A stretch of 17,833 nt of DNA, taken from positions 1 through 17,833 of the forward strand of contig JABCPU010001043.1 in NCBI GenBank assembly GCA_016800925.1, read 5' to 3'. The position numbers and the translations under genes were made by a program. The DNA is from Suillus spraguei. Taxonomy: Eukaryota; Basidiomycota; Agaricomycetes; Boletales; Suillaceae. The notes below the pieces were generated by a model. It was given only the letters and a program-made list of their open reading frames with translations, ran no database searches and was not told where the DNA came from. This document shows positions 1-8,971 of this stretch, in pieces. Positions within the stretch are counted from its first letter, which is position 1, and each line of letters starts with the position of its first letter.

Positions 1-154
1 CGCATGCCATGTCCAGTGCTCATCATATGAGAGGCATCCTGCAAGCACTGGATCCATTCATTATCATCCTCAAGCAGACCCCTGCGCGACATGCCTCCTT
101 GAAAGTGTGCATAAAACACCGTCAACTGTCGAAGGTTCTCATAGGAGGTGGCCC

Positions 155-204
155 CTTGAAGACATGGTAAGTTTTATTGATAAAAATTGACATCAGGACC
201 ATAC
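155..204 (-). other. Spliceosomal intron in the Helitron Rep gene (50 nt)
   Basis: The minus strand reads TAAAAG|GTATGG at the donor and CTTCAAG|GGGCC at the acceptor. Splicing completes TVVKGATSYENLR, the conserved Helitron block that follows GERFYLR. Unspliced, the frame passes through a non-homologous peptide and terminates. Confidence 0.75.
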
Positions 205-1214
205 CTTTTACTACAGTCAAAAGCAATCTCAGGTAGAAGCGCTCTCCGGAGCCAGGTGCAGCAGAGTACATCCTTCCAATCGCTATTCCGCGTTGGCGTA
301 TCTTCCACGCCGTCTTGTTCCATACGAATCTTGAGGGGAAGTCCTGGTAGAGGTGGTCGTGGGCTCCAGCAGCCACCAAGACATTATTGGAGTTAGCCTT
401 GAACCATCCAGTGAGGCAAGTCTCCTTGGTTGCTGCGCGCTCAAGAACATCCTGTGCATTATCCTCAGGATCATAAAACACCATGTGTTCATCTGGAGGT
501 GGACCGGCAAGCGATAGACAGAGGGCCATTCAAGGTGCATTCCAAACTCAAAGATGTGCCATGCGGCCTCAGTGGAGCTGATGTATCTGGAGTCAAGATA
601 GGTTTTGACCTCATCCACGGTCCTGTCATCTCCAATGTGGCACGGTCATTTCCCTTGTAGATGTACTTGTGGATGTATTTGACCGACTTGATAGAAGCAC
701 AGACTTCGAGATTGATGTGGCAGTTGAATTCTACCAGCAGTTGGGGGGTGGGGAACGACATCTTTGTTGGTGAAGATGTCATCATTTTTTTGGATGGTGC
801 GACCATTGTCTGGCCTGGCATACTCTGGATAGCCGTCCTCCTTCATCAATGTCTGGGGAGTGAAAGACTTTGGATAACGCTTCTTGCACTTTCCATTCTC
901 CAAGCAACGCTGCGTAGTGCAGGGGCCATGGAGCATGTATTTTTGTACGGCCTCATAGAGTTGTGGATGGACATTTCTGTCAGGGATTTGGGCGGAGATG
1001 AAGGAGTCGATCTGTTCCACAGTGCGAATCTTGTGATCTGGATCCAGGAAGATGAGAAGGTGCATGTGAGGCAGGCCACGCTTCTGATATTCAATGGTGT
1101 ACACCAATCCCGCAACCTTGCCGTAGTAGCCATCGCGAACCTTCTTCAAGAGAGCCTTCTGCTTCTGGTAAAATACGCGAGCAACCAAGTCTGGACGGTC
1201 CACAGCACTCTGAC

Positions 1215-1274
1215 CTACATAAGAAAACTCGTCAGGATCATGTCATAATAATGCATCAAAATATGTCTCTTTAC
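1215..1274 (-). other. Spliceosomal intron in the Helitron Rep gene (60 nt)
   Basis: On the minus strand the sequence between the LLPG and QSAVDRPDL coding blocks starts GTAAAG and ends TATGTAG. It contains an in-frame stop if unspliced. Removing it joins the split glycine codon and gives the LLPGQ..DRPDLVARVF order typical of Helitron Rep proteins. Read from sequence and family knowledge; no transcript evidence. Confidence 0.75.
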
Positions 1275-2012
1275 CTGGAAGGAGATTCTCAGTAATCTCA
1301 GGCCAGCTTCCATTGGCAGTCATCGTCAGGAAAAGATCGGGCTTCTTGCAGGCACGGCAGATGGCCAGGAGTCCTGCAGCAGCTGCTGCATATACCGAGG
1401 GCTTCCATTATGAGAGGAGGGAAGGATTATGGAACGACCTGTCTCAGCTAAATTGCCCACTCCATCATTGAAAACATTATCTGTCAGCCCTTGGTAGCAG
1501 TCAGCCCTGAGCTTCTTCTGATTGTTTCTTATCCAGTTGAGTCTGCTCTGCTTGATTGATGCCCAAGCATCAACCACATACTGCTGGAACAGCCTTCCAC
1601 CATGAAAGATGTTATTGTGATCCAGGCGAGGGGGGCGGGGATGAAGTCGAAAAGGTGTAATACAGCAGCTGAGTCACGTTTTTGCACGTGCACGCCCACC
1701 ACAGGAATGATCATATCAATGTAGAGGTCCCAGCCATCCTCTCCCTTAGGAAAGAGAGTGACATAATGAAGACAGGCATATGCATGGCTAAGTTGACTTA
1801 TGCACCGAAGCGGACCGCCTTGATAATATATGATAATGTCGTGTACATGATGCACCTCCTCGGATCCGTCTCCAGGAAGAATTCCAGCAATATCATTGGC
1901 AGTGGGAAGATTATATCTTCGACCATCTGTGCCTGGCTGGAAATGAATAAGCATAGAAAGGTCTGTCTGCTCCTCTGGAGGCTTCTCTCGCATGACTTGA
2001 TATGCCTGCTTA

Positions 2013-2230
2013 CAGTGGCTCAAAAAACTGTCTGCATGTTTTGGCATTTTTCACTATCTATAATATTGTGTGAGAACAAACAAATGCCTCAAAAACATGC
2101 TTATACCACATTGTAGTATGGCTTCAGGGCTTTCATTTGAGCCCTGCACCGTGGGAATCGGTGGAGATACGGTGGAGATACAAGGCTCACAAAATGGTGA
2201 CTCATGCGGACAGTTTTTTGACTCAAGTAT
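2013..2230 (+). repeat. Left arm (long TIR) of the Tc1-type element
   Basis: This 218-bp arm is the inverted counterpart of 3402-3615. Its outer edge begins CAGTGGCTCAAAAAACTG. Its inner edge, read on the opposite strand, begins CTTGAGTCAAAAAACTGTCC next to a TA, so the arm is itself bounded by inverted copies of one ~20-bp motif. Confidence 0.9.
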
Positions 2231-2253
2231 TTTACAGTAATAACCAGGTATTC

Positions 2254-3255
2254 TAGTATTTTTGTATGACCTCCCTTGGCTTTAATTACTGCCTCTATCC
2301 TTCTAGGCATACTCTCAATTAATTTCTGGCAATCCTCAGCTGTGATCTTCCCCCATTCCACTGCTACTCTCTCCCAAAGCTCCCATACTCCTTTAGGGGG
2401 TTTTCATAGGCTTGAAGCTTTTTCTTGAGTGTTCCCCAGAGATGTTCAATGACATTGACATCAGGAGACTGTGCTGGCCAGTCAAGAACATTGATGTTAT
2501 GTTCTTCAAACCATTCCCTAGCTCTTCTGGATGTGTGCTTGGGATCATTATCCTGTTGGAAAATGATATCTTCTTCATCAATCCCTGATTCTGCCAAGCT
2601 AGGCAGCAAGTGGTCATTTAAAATGTCTACATACTGCTCAGCATTCATCTTCCCCTCAACCTCAGCAAGCATTCCCACACCATTCCATCCCATTACAGCC
2701 CCATACCATTAAAGAACCTCCTCCAAACTTGACAGTCCCATTAACCTCTCTGTCTGTTAGGCCATCTCCCTTCTTTTTCCATACATACACCTTCCCATCT
2801 GACCCAATCCTATTGATTTTGGTCTCATCTGACCATATAACACGCTTCCAGTCCTCTACAGTCCAGTGTTGATGAGCTAAGGCAAAGGCTAGTCTTCTCT
2901 GCCTATGTTTGATGGAGAGAAGAGGCTTTTTCTTCTTTGTTACTGCCTTGAGAACATTCCTCACAGTTTGTGAAGAGACAGGGGTAGTGATGGTGGAATT
3001 GATATAATGGGTGGCTTGGACAGCATTATCAGCCTTTCCTGTAGTGATATGTTGGATAATAGCCCTTTTGTCAGTAGAGGTAAGCTTGGATGGACGTCCT
3101 CCACAAGAGTTTTCCTTGTCTGGGTGGCTTTCTTTGATGAACTTGGCCACAGTGGACTTGCATACTCCAGTTCTAGAGGAAATTTGGCGAGCAGAGAGGC
3201 CAGCATAAGACAGAGAGAGGATATTATCTCTTTGAGCAGAGGAGATGGCTTTCAT
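2254..3255 (-). pseudogene. Tc1-family DD34E transposase, frameshifted
   Basis: The transposase cuts and pastes the surrounding element. The start chosen is the ATG at 3255 (MKAISSAQRDNIL); upstream codons in the frame are AT-rich leader. Domain order is an N-terminal helix-turn-helix (GLSARQISSRTGVCKSTVAKF), a GRP-type linker (CGGRPSKL), a second HTH-like region, then the catalytic core with WSDET, QQDNDPKHTS and SPDVNVIEHLWG. Exactly 34 residues separate the second Asp from the Glu, the Tc1 signature, and all three acidic residues are present. Two frame breaks occur, near 2690 and near 2395 in a C-rich run. The expected C-terminus, GGHTK followed by Tyr and stop near 2254, is read through because of an apparent extra A in a five-A run. 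About 330 residues in total, normal for the family. Confidence 0.9.
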
Positions 3256-3401
3256 GGTGATTATGACTATGATACATGAGATATTCTGGTTTATATAGTT
3301 AGATATAGTCATAAAATAACATAATGACACCACTTTATAATTTATATAATAGTGGCATGATTTTTATGGTGTCATAAATAATGATTTATATAGTTTTAAT
3401 A

Positions 3402-3615
3402 TACACTCAAAAAACTGTCCACATGAGTCATCATTTTATAAGCCTTATATCTCCACCATATCTCTGCCGATTCCCACAGTGTAGGGCTCAAATAAAAAGC
3501 CCTGAAGCCATACTACAATGTGGTATAAGTATGTCCTTGAGGAATTTGTTCATTCTCACACAATATCATAGATAGTGAAAAATGTCAAACATGCGGACAG
3601 TTTTTTGAGCCACTG
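3402..3615 (-). repeat. Right arm (long TIR) of the Tc1-type element
   Basis: This is the inverted counterpart of the left arm. Its inner edge is TACACTCAAAAAACTGTCC and its outer edge, read inward on the minus strand, is CAGTGGCTCAAAAAACTG. A short AT-rich segment with an inverted repeat (ATGACACCA at 3324-3332, TGGTGTCAT at 3367-3375) separates it from the transposase start and probably contains the promoter. Confidence 0.9.
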
Positions 3616-5740
3616 TATACACAGCGGCATATGGGTGGTTGCGATGCAACATATCATGCAGATCTCTGAGAATCCGAGGATTGAGGCCTTTATTTCCAGG
3701 GCGGGTGGTGCATATGTTGGTGGCTTCTTCAGAGTCGTATATATGAAGTTGAGCGTATGAAGGCTGGACACCTTCTGGAGGTAAAAGACTGCCCATGAGA
3801 TGGTGAAGAGAACCATGAATATGAAAAGCATTTGGGCCAGATCCTTGAAGAGCATGATCCTCGATATTGACACCAACAGAGGTAAATGCAAGAGCACTGT
3901 TGTACTGGCGAATTTTGGACACAAATGTTCTGTCTGCATAGGCCCGCTCTAGCTCAGGTGGCCATGCTGGAAATGGGGGAAGGCTGACTTGGCCCTGCAA
4001 GCAGCACATACCAAACCGAGGATTTCGTAAAGAGGAGTTGGATAGTCTTTCGCATGCAAAGTGAAGTGCATGACATTTGGGGCACTCTACATTAAGAGGA
4101 CCAAGAGTGTGATGGTTTATCGGTTCCGTATATGCTCGGGCTCCATCAGGAACAGGAATGACCTGATTGATACGCTGGTCATCCTCTGCTTCACGCTCTT
4201 GGCGTTGTTCTTCTTGCTGGGTTTTTCTTCTCTCCTCATCTTCTGCATGTTGCCGTTCAGATAATGGATCGTTATATTCATGTAGTGCCTCCTCAAGACG
4301 CTCCTGCCACTTATGAACTCTCTGCTCCTCATGGTTGTGAAGTGCTTCTTCTTGTTGGCTTGCTCGTAGACGATCCCAATCCTGCCTATCGTGCTGCTCC
4401 TGTTCCTGCTGCTGCTGTTCCAGAGCATGCTGACTCTGTATATTGACCTGCCCAGCTTCTTGCTGCTGCATCTGCTGCTGCATCTGCTGTTGCATCTGCT
4501 GCTGCATCTGCTGTTGCATCTGCTGCTGCATCTGCTGTTGCATCTGCTGCTGCATCTGCTGTTGCATCTGCTGCTGCATCTGCTGTTGCATCTGCTGCTG
4601 CATCTGCTGTTGCATCTGCTGCTGCATCTGCTGTTGCATCTGCTGCTGCATCTGCTGTTGCATCTGCTGCTGCATCTGCTGTTGCATCTGCTGCTGCATC
4701 TGCTGTTGCTGAACTTGCTGCTGCTGTCGATGAAGAGCCTCCTCAGCCTCTCTATTGATCCTCCTGGCTTCTTGCTGGCACAATTGCCATTGGATCTGCT
4801 GTCTTCGAAATGCCTCCTGTGCTGGTACATTATTTCTGGGTGGCATAGGATTAAGCATGTGAGGATCATCAAAGTTCTGAGGGCCTCGGTGCCGGCGATT
4901 CATCAAATCAGCTTCTTGCAGCTGTTCACAGCAAGCATTCTCAGCATGTCTAGCAATTATCTCAGCTATTTGCTGCTGGTGCAAAGCATGGTTTCCGTTT
5001 CCCTGTGCAGCTTGCTGCTGCATCAAGTGAAAGGCTGCCAGATCATCCTGGGCCTGTCTACGGACACACTCAGCTTCTTGCTGCTGCAACTGATGCTGAA
5101 TCTGCTGCTGCTGGTGAAGAAATTCATTCTGTGCTTGTCTTTCAAGCAAGTCATTTCTAATGTGCTCTGCCTCAAGCTGCTGCCGAAACTGGACATTGAA
5201 CTGGTCATAATTATCAGGTTCAGGTGGTGCAGGTACAGGTTGTACAGGATGTGCAAAGTATTGGAGGGGATTATCAAAGTTATGAGGACCATACACAGGA
5301 GGCACAGGAGGTGCGGGTTGAACAGGCTGAACAGGAGGTGCAGGTTGAATAGGCTGAACAGGTTCATTAGGAATATGAGGTATATGCAGAGGCTGTATCT
5401 GTGCTGCCATGAGCTCTGCTTGAGCCTGCTGTCTTATCTCCTGTCTGTCCTGCTGTCGACGAACATTACACTGACGATGTCTGTTGTTGTGAGCAGCATT
5501 TGTCTGGTCATTCAAACGTGCATTATAATCAACAGGAGGACGATGAGCATGCAACACATGTTCGATTGCATTTCGTGGCAAGCCAGGATATTGCGCAACT
5601 GGCAGCGGTTGATGTGCAAAGTAAGGAGGAGGCTGCATAACAGGCGCAGCTGGCATGAAATTTGGCTGTACAGGAGCAGCGGATCTGTTCTGATTGGTAT
5701 AGATAGCATGACAACAATTGTGCCTGCTAGGGGAAGTCAT
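3616..5740 (-). pseudogene. Helitron Rep/helicase, N-terminal part (Q-rich region plus start of Helitron-like N domain)
   Basis: This is the 5' portion of a Helitron transposase (RepHel), the rolling-circle protein that nicks and moves Helitrons. It begins at the ATG at 5740, the first Met of a long open frame. About the first 530 residues are low-complexity, Pro- then Gln-rich, and include a tandem MQQQ tract. After this comes a Helitron-type segment containing CPKC, then a CC pair (GMCCLQG), RQYNSALAF, IHGSLHHLMGSL and YAQLHIYD, which is the usual order at the start of the Helitron-like N domain. The frame is then cut at HPYAAVY, where a TA dinucleotide (3616-3617) meets the Tc1 element. 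The final residues of the open frame are transposon terminus, not Helitron. The gene continues in the piece ending at 2012. The family assignment is firm. The Q-rich N-terminus has no function I can state. Confidence 0.88.
4461..4709 (-). repeat. 12/24-bp coding minisatellite encoding (MQQQ)n in the Helitron N-terminus
   Basis: About twenty copies of a 12-bp unit, CAGCAGCAGATG or CAACAGCAGATG on the coding strand. The CAG/CAA variants alternate for most of the array, so the true period is 24 bp. The array is in frame with the Helitron protein. It opens long spurious ORFs on both strands (poly-ICCC and poly-LLLH on plus, poly-SRCN on minus) that should not be annotated. Confidence 0.95.
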
Positions 5741-6069
5741 CTGAAGTCATCAAGTCTTTCCAGTTCGTGCTGTGATCGATGATCGCTTTCTGGGGTGGTC
5801 TGTTCTATATTTCTAAATGGTGATGCGCAAACATTAGCATCATGTACCAATACATATCAGCAGCAACTCACTGAACAGGTATATTTTGTTCCATTTCATC
5901 ATTCAAATGGTTGTTTATAGCAAAATTTGAGTTTTCTGAACTCATCCATCAGTCAATTCCTATCATCATCAATAACAAACAAAACCCACAAAAAGTGTAT
6001 TGCACTTTGTTACAACTTGGCTGCAGGGAAAGGCAATGTAATTCAAGAATTCTAGTCAAAAGCAGCAGC
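5741..6069. other. Region upstream of the minus-strand Helitron; no gene seen
   Basis: No convincing coding region is visible. A GATGACTTCAG direct repeat lies right at the Helitron start codon and could be an untranslated leader or splice acceptor. The Helitron 5' end (TC on the minus strand) should lie in or beyond this stretch, but I could not fix it. Confidence 0.4.
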
Positions 6070-6294
6070 CAAATTGTGTGAAAATTTGTGTCACCAAATT
6101 GTGTATAAAAATGTGTTATGATTTGTGTCACTCAATGCAAACAAATTGGTGTAATCAAAATGTGTTGTGATTTGTGTCACCAAATGTAAGCAAATGGTGT
6201 AATCAAAAAGTGTTATGATGTGTGTCACCAAATGCAACCAAAATTGTGTAATGATTTGTGTAACCAAATGCAAGCAAATTGTGTAACCCAACAT
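6070..6294. repeat. Degenerate tandem repeat, ~36-49 bp period (GTGTTATGATTTGTGTCAC core)
   Basis: Four recognisable units start near 6113, 6162, 6210 and 6246, plus a partial unit before them. Each contains GTGTWRTGATKTGTGTMAC followed by CAAATGYAAVCAAATT. Spacings are 49, 48 and 36 bp. It sits between the Helitron leader and the LTR. Short ORFs over it are spurious. Confidence 0.8.
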
Positions 6295-6343
6295 GTGACA
6301 AACTTTCCATTATGTTACAAACTGGGGTGGCGTCTCCAGCGAC

Positions 6344-6841
6344 TGTCATATACCGTACATTCAGGTCTAGATCAAATCCAATCCATGGACATCCAGACAC
6401 CCAACCTACACATATCTGATCCACCCATCCAATCCAGTTCACATATCCGATCCACCCATCCACTCCAATCCATATCCATCCGTGTCCATATCCGATCCAT
6501 GTCCATATCCGATCCGAGTTCATATCCGAACTATTCCTGTGCACCTGTGCATTACCCCTTTTAGAATATACCTGTGTCTCCGGCTTCTGGGTATCTCTGT
6601 GCTTCCGGTTCTCGGTGATCTCTGCCTCCGTCTTGATAAGTATTTCATACGAGCTTCATCTCCGAGTTCATAGCCTTATGTCCTGCTGTACTTACTAATG
6701 TGTTTCCGTATGCTTCAGACATAGCCTCGGACTATTTGTACTTACCCTCCGGCATGCTCCTACAGTATATAAACTTGTAGTACAACTCCTGCAGACCTTA
6801 GTCTGATTCATTGTTCCTACTTCTGTATATTCCTTTGATTT
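6344..6841 (+). other. Foreign ~498-bp central segment of the left LTR, possibly part of another LTR
   Basis: Absent from the right LTR. It begins near TGTCATATACCG and ends ATTTCA, and on the plus strand carries CAGTATATAAACTTG (near 6763-6778) followed by a C/T-rich stretch, as in a retroelement promoter and start region. It therefore resembles a second LTR on the plus strand. No target duplication was found, and the right LTR has its own unique sequence in the same place, so recombination between LTR variants is equally possible. Confidence 0.4.
6361..6535. repeat. Degenerate CATATCCGATCC / CCACCCATCCA simple repeat inside the left LTR
   Basis: Multiple imperfect copies of TCCATATCCGATCC, ATCCACCCATCCA and ATCCAATCC form a low-complexity tract within the LTR segment that is absent from the right LTR. 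No coding potential beyond repeat-driven frames. Confidence 0.8.
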
Positions 6842-7196
6842 CAGGGTTCGGCCTCAAAGACAAGTCTAAGAGGTTCTACAAGAATAGAGGCTAAGGCTAA
6901 GGAGTGCTTAGACTTAGAGACGATTCAAGACGACTTAGGTTGGAGACCTAAGCGAAGGATATTCCAGGTAAAAACCCAGTAAGATTAAAGTAAGGTATAC
7001 AAGCATAATACAATGTGCTTAAATAAGTCAATATGTGCGCACGGACCAAGAGAGACATGAGAACGTAAGTGCGTATCCAAAGAAGGAAGGCAACTATAGT
7101 ACAGATGCATTGAGCATATGAGTCAGAGTCACGTTATGTAATACACAAGTAAAGGAGACAAAGAGAAAATGAATAGGGGCACGTACGACTGTAACA

Positions 7197-7598
7197 CGTT
7201 ATTGCTTTTGCTATTCTCAATGCTCACTCCCCTATGGTAGGAAAACTGCATTGTTTGTCCGTATTGTGCCCGGAGCGCAGCAGGCATGCGGATTACTGTC
7301 CACTATATCGCGTTTGGCAGGTGTTTCGAAATTTTTGGACTCTGTAGAATTTTAACTGTCGAAATTCTGAAATCGGATGTTTTTTTCATGCGATCACACA
7401 AGCTTTCTCTATGGAATTGTCTAGCGAGCTAACCGAAAAAACGTGGCCTTTAGCGAAAACCACATGGCCCTACGTGAAAGCCACGCGAGCTAGCAACAAC
7501 TTTCACACCCGTTCTCCCTTTCTTCTTAGATCATTCATTTTGCATGAACACTATCAATTTTATTCGTACTCCATCGTCCTTACACTTCTTCAGTCACT
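7197..7598. other. Non-coding stretch right of the left LTR
   Basis: No ORF with convincing composition. It has an inverted pair around CGTGGC / GCCACG (near 7440-7485). The Gypsy integrase and polypurine tract expected beside a 3' LTR are not recognisable here. It may be the former upstream region of the decayed gene at 7725. Confidence 0.4.
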
Positions 7599-7724
7599 AT
7601 GTCCTCTATCAAATCATCGTCCTCCATAAAGAAATAAGTAGCTCGAAATTCCCATGCTAAGTACAATATTAGATCTTATTAATGCAGCACGCTCAGTTCT
7701 GGCAAATCAGGTGATCACAGAAAT

Positions 7725-8147
7725 ATGATCATCCGAGATATAACTGGAGAAATGCTTCGAGTTGTGACTAACGTCTTTGAACCAAGGGCAAGTAAAGCAA
7801 AACTTATAACGATCTCTGCTGATATTACAGAGAACTGGCCTATTCCAACAGAACTCAAAGACAATTTTGATGGTATCAAGTAAACTCATTGTGCTTTGCC
7901 TCTCCCTGTTTTTCGAGATGGAATTCCTATCAGTCCCCTCAATATCAATTGAATGTTGGACAAAGTTTTAGTTGAAGTCCATTTTGAGGTTCATCATTGG
8001 CATGTCTCAGGATATGACAGCTTTCAAGCGAAAGCGGAAAGAATTGACATCTTGAGAAATAGTGCCTTCAAATTCCATCAAAGCACTACCTCAATGAGGC
8101 CAAAGATGATCAGCCAGCACAAAAGAAACAAGAAGTTGCCCAAGTAG
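7725..8147 (+). pseudogene. Decayed small hypothetical protein gene
   Basis: One reading frame runs from the ATG at 7725 to the TAG at 8145-8147, interrupted by two in-frame stops (TAA at 7881-7883, TGA at 7950-7952). Peptides on each side of the stops look protein-like: DITGEMLRVVTNVFEPRAS, ITISADITENWPIPTELKD, PLPVFRDGIPISPLNIN, MLDKVLVEVHFEVHHWHV, YDSFQAKAERIDILRN. The tail is basic (KRNKKLPK). I do not recognise a named domain. The amino-acid pattern over both stops suggests a once intact ~140-residue or longer protein. Upstream, MSSIKSSSSIKK at 7599 and ILDLINAARSVLANQV (about 7669-7716, another frame) may be further damaged pieces. A possible host or transposon-associated orphan; function unknown. 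Confidence 0.5.
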
Positions 8148-8421
8148 CGAGCAGTTCCAAGGATTAGTGAGTTTGCAGTCATTTGTATTGTTTTGCGACT
8201 TCGTTGGTATCTGTGTATTTGTATCATTGAAGCGGTCTGCATAATCATGTATCATTATATAAGCGTTAATTTTCTCATGCACAGCATGATGTTCACATCA
8301 GGTGACTGACAGATTATCTACCCTCGCAACATGACCTGCTACACAAGGTAATGCGGAAATGCAAAAGTTGAATTTGCGTCTCGGAAACACCCGAAGTAAG
8401 ACCCCATAACCACTGTCTGAG
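8148..8421. other. Intergenic stretch, nothing recognised
   Basis: AT-moderate sequence with no ORF above background and no repeat I can pair with another part of the window. It lies between the decayed gene and the TA-bounded element. Confidence 0.4.
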
Positions 8422-8971
8422 TACTGTATAGATATGCACTTAGGTTTGTCACACCGTCACATGCCTGGTGAATCAAACCTGATTTGTGTGACAGTCACAC
8501 CAATTTTGAGACTGTTGAACCTAAATTGTGACATGCAGTAAAAACATATAAAAATAACATAACTAGTGCAGCCAAAAGTCCTTGTACTGAGTGTTTGCGA
8601 CATGTCTGTGCTTACCATGGCCCTCAGCCTCAACTTCCTCAGACCCATTCACCATGGATTGAAGCTCCATGTCATCCACCACTTGCTCATAGCTCTCCAA
8701 CTCGTTGTCTAGCAGCAAATTACCTGATTCACAGGCAGGAATAAAATTAGAGATGATGTTTGTAGAGTGAGCACTTCCAGGTTGAGCATGAGGATCAGCA
8801 TGTAGCACTGCATATGTATACAAAGGATAGTGTCTGCCTATTGTTGGTCACTGACCAAATGAACCTAATCACAGCATGTCACATGTCACACACCCTCTGC
8901 AAACCTTCGAACCTAATGCTCATTTGGTCACACCTAAATAGGGCTGAACCTAAGTGCGTGTCTATACTGTA
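8422..8971. mobile_element. Non-autonomous TA-bounded inverted-repeat element, ~550 bp
   Basis: The outer 25 bp (8422-8446 and 8947-8971) are inverted repeats matching at 22 of 25 positions, sharing TATAGA and GCACTTAGGTT, and both ends start with TA. The motif GAACCTAA recurs inside near the ends, at 8517-8524, 8861-8868, 8909-8916 and 8946-8953, with an inverted TTAGGTTT at 8440-8447, as in transposase-binding subterminal repeats. A minus-strand ORF of 86 codons at 8563-8823 is unrecognised and probably not a transposase. Best read as a MITE or deletion derivative of a TA-targeting element; the superfamily is not certain. Confidence 0.7.

Larger units (their letters stand above)
1..2012 (-). 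pseudogene. Helitron Rep region, continuation after the Tc1 insertion (HUH and tyrosine motifs; truncated by window edge)
   Basis: This continues the Helitron Rep protein across the Tc1 insertion. Recognisable blocks in order are AYQVMREKP..DLSMLIHF, the LFQQYVVDAWAS block, RSIILPSSHNGS, DRPDLVARVF, the HUH motif in GLPHMHLLIF (about 1045-1080), the HGPC..C..C cysteine cluster, the catalytic tyrosine block KYIHKYIYKG (652-684), then GERFYLRLLLTVVKG near 205-250. Rep uses the two His to bind metal and the tyrosines to attack DNA. The frame is broken near 1660-1690, 1365, 745 and 515 by what look like single-base indels, and two short introns are present (1215-1274, 155-204). The helicase domain expected next lies beyond position 1. 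With this many frame breaks it is non-functional as sequenced. Confidence 0.87.
2013..3615 (-). mobile_element. Tc1-type DNA transposon, 1603 bp, with ~215-bp terminal inverted repeats, TA target duplication
   Basis: The element starts and ends with CAGTGGCTCAAAAAACTGTC in inverted orientation and is flanked by TA at 2011-2012 and 3616-3617. The terminal inverted repeats are long, 2013-2230 and 3402-3615, and roughly 85-90% identical by eye. A single transposase gene lies between them on the minus strand. Removing the element with one TA joins the flanking Helitron codons in frame (AAVY|KQAYQV). The long repeats and TA target fit the IS630/Tc1/mariner superfamily. The transposase is frameshifted, so this copy is probably immobile unless supplied in trans. 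Confidence 0.95.
6313..7196 (-). repeat. Gypsy-type LTR, left copy (884 bp, chimeric)
   Basis: Bounded by TGTTACA and TGTAACA. The first ~31 bp (6313-6343) and the last ~355 bp (6842-7196) match the right LTR (12865-12895 and ~12986-13338). The middle ~498 bp does not; in the right copy this place holds an unrelated ~90 bp. The Gypsy coding region is on the minus strand, so this copy sits in the 3' LTR position. The TATA box of the right copy is degraded here (gcttaaataag). Flanks are CATTA on the left and CGTTA on the right, one mismatch away from a 5-bp duplication, so a separate solo insertion is possible. Confidence 0.75.

Noticed and set aside
661..1248. 195-codon plus-strand ORF
   Set aside because: Antisense shadow of the Helitron Rep domain, which has clear family motifs on the minus strand.
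2425..2712. Plus-strand ORF opposite the transposase core
   Set aside because: Shadow of the DD34E catalytic region on the minus strand.
4461..4709. Possible CRISPR-like array
   Set aside because: Units are contiguous with no unique spacers and lie in frame in a protein; the organism is eukaryotic.
4117..4872. Minus-strand ORF of SRCN repeats, and the plus-strand cysteine-rich ICCC ORF at 4443-4712
   Set aside because: Both are alternate frames of the same 12-bp repeat; not cysteine-rich proteins or metallothioneins.
4391..5782. Long plus-strand ORF (463 codons, poly-LLLH)
   Set aside because: It is a shadow of the CAG-rich minisatellite and of the Helitron gene on the opposite strand; its composition is pure repeat translation.
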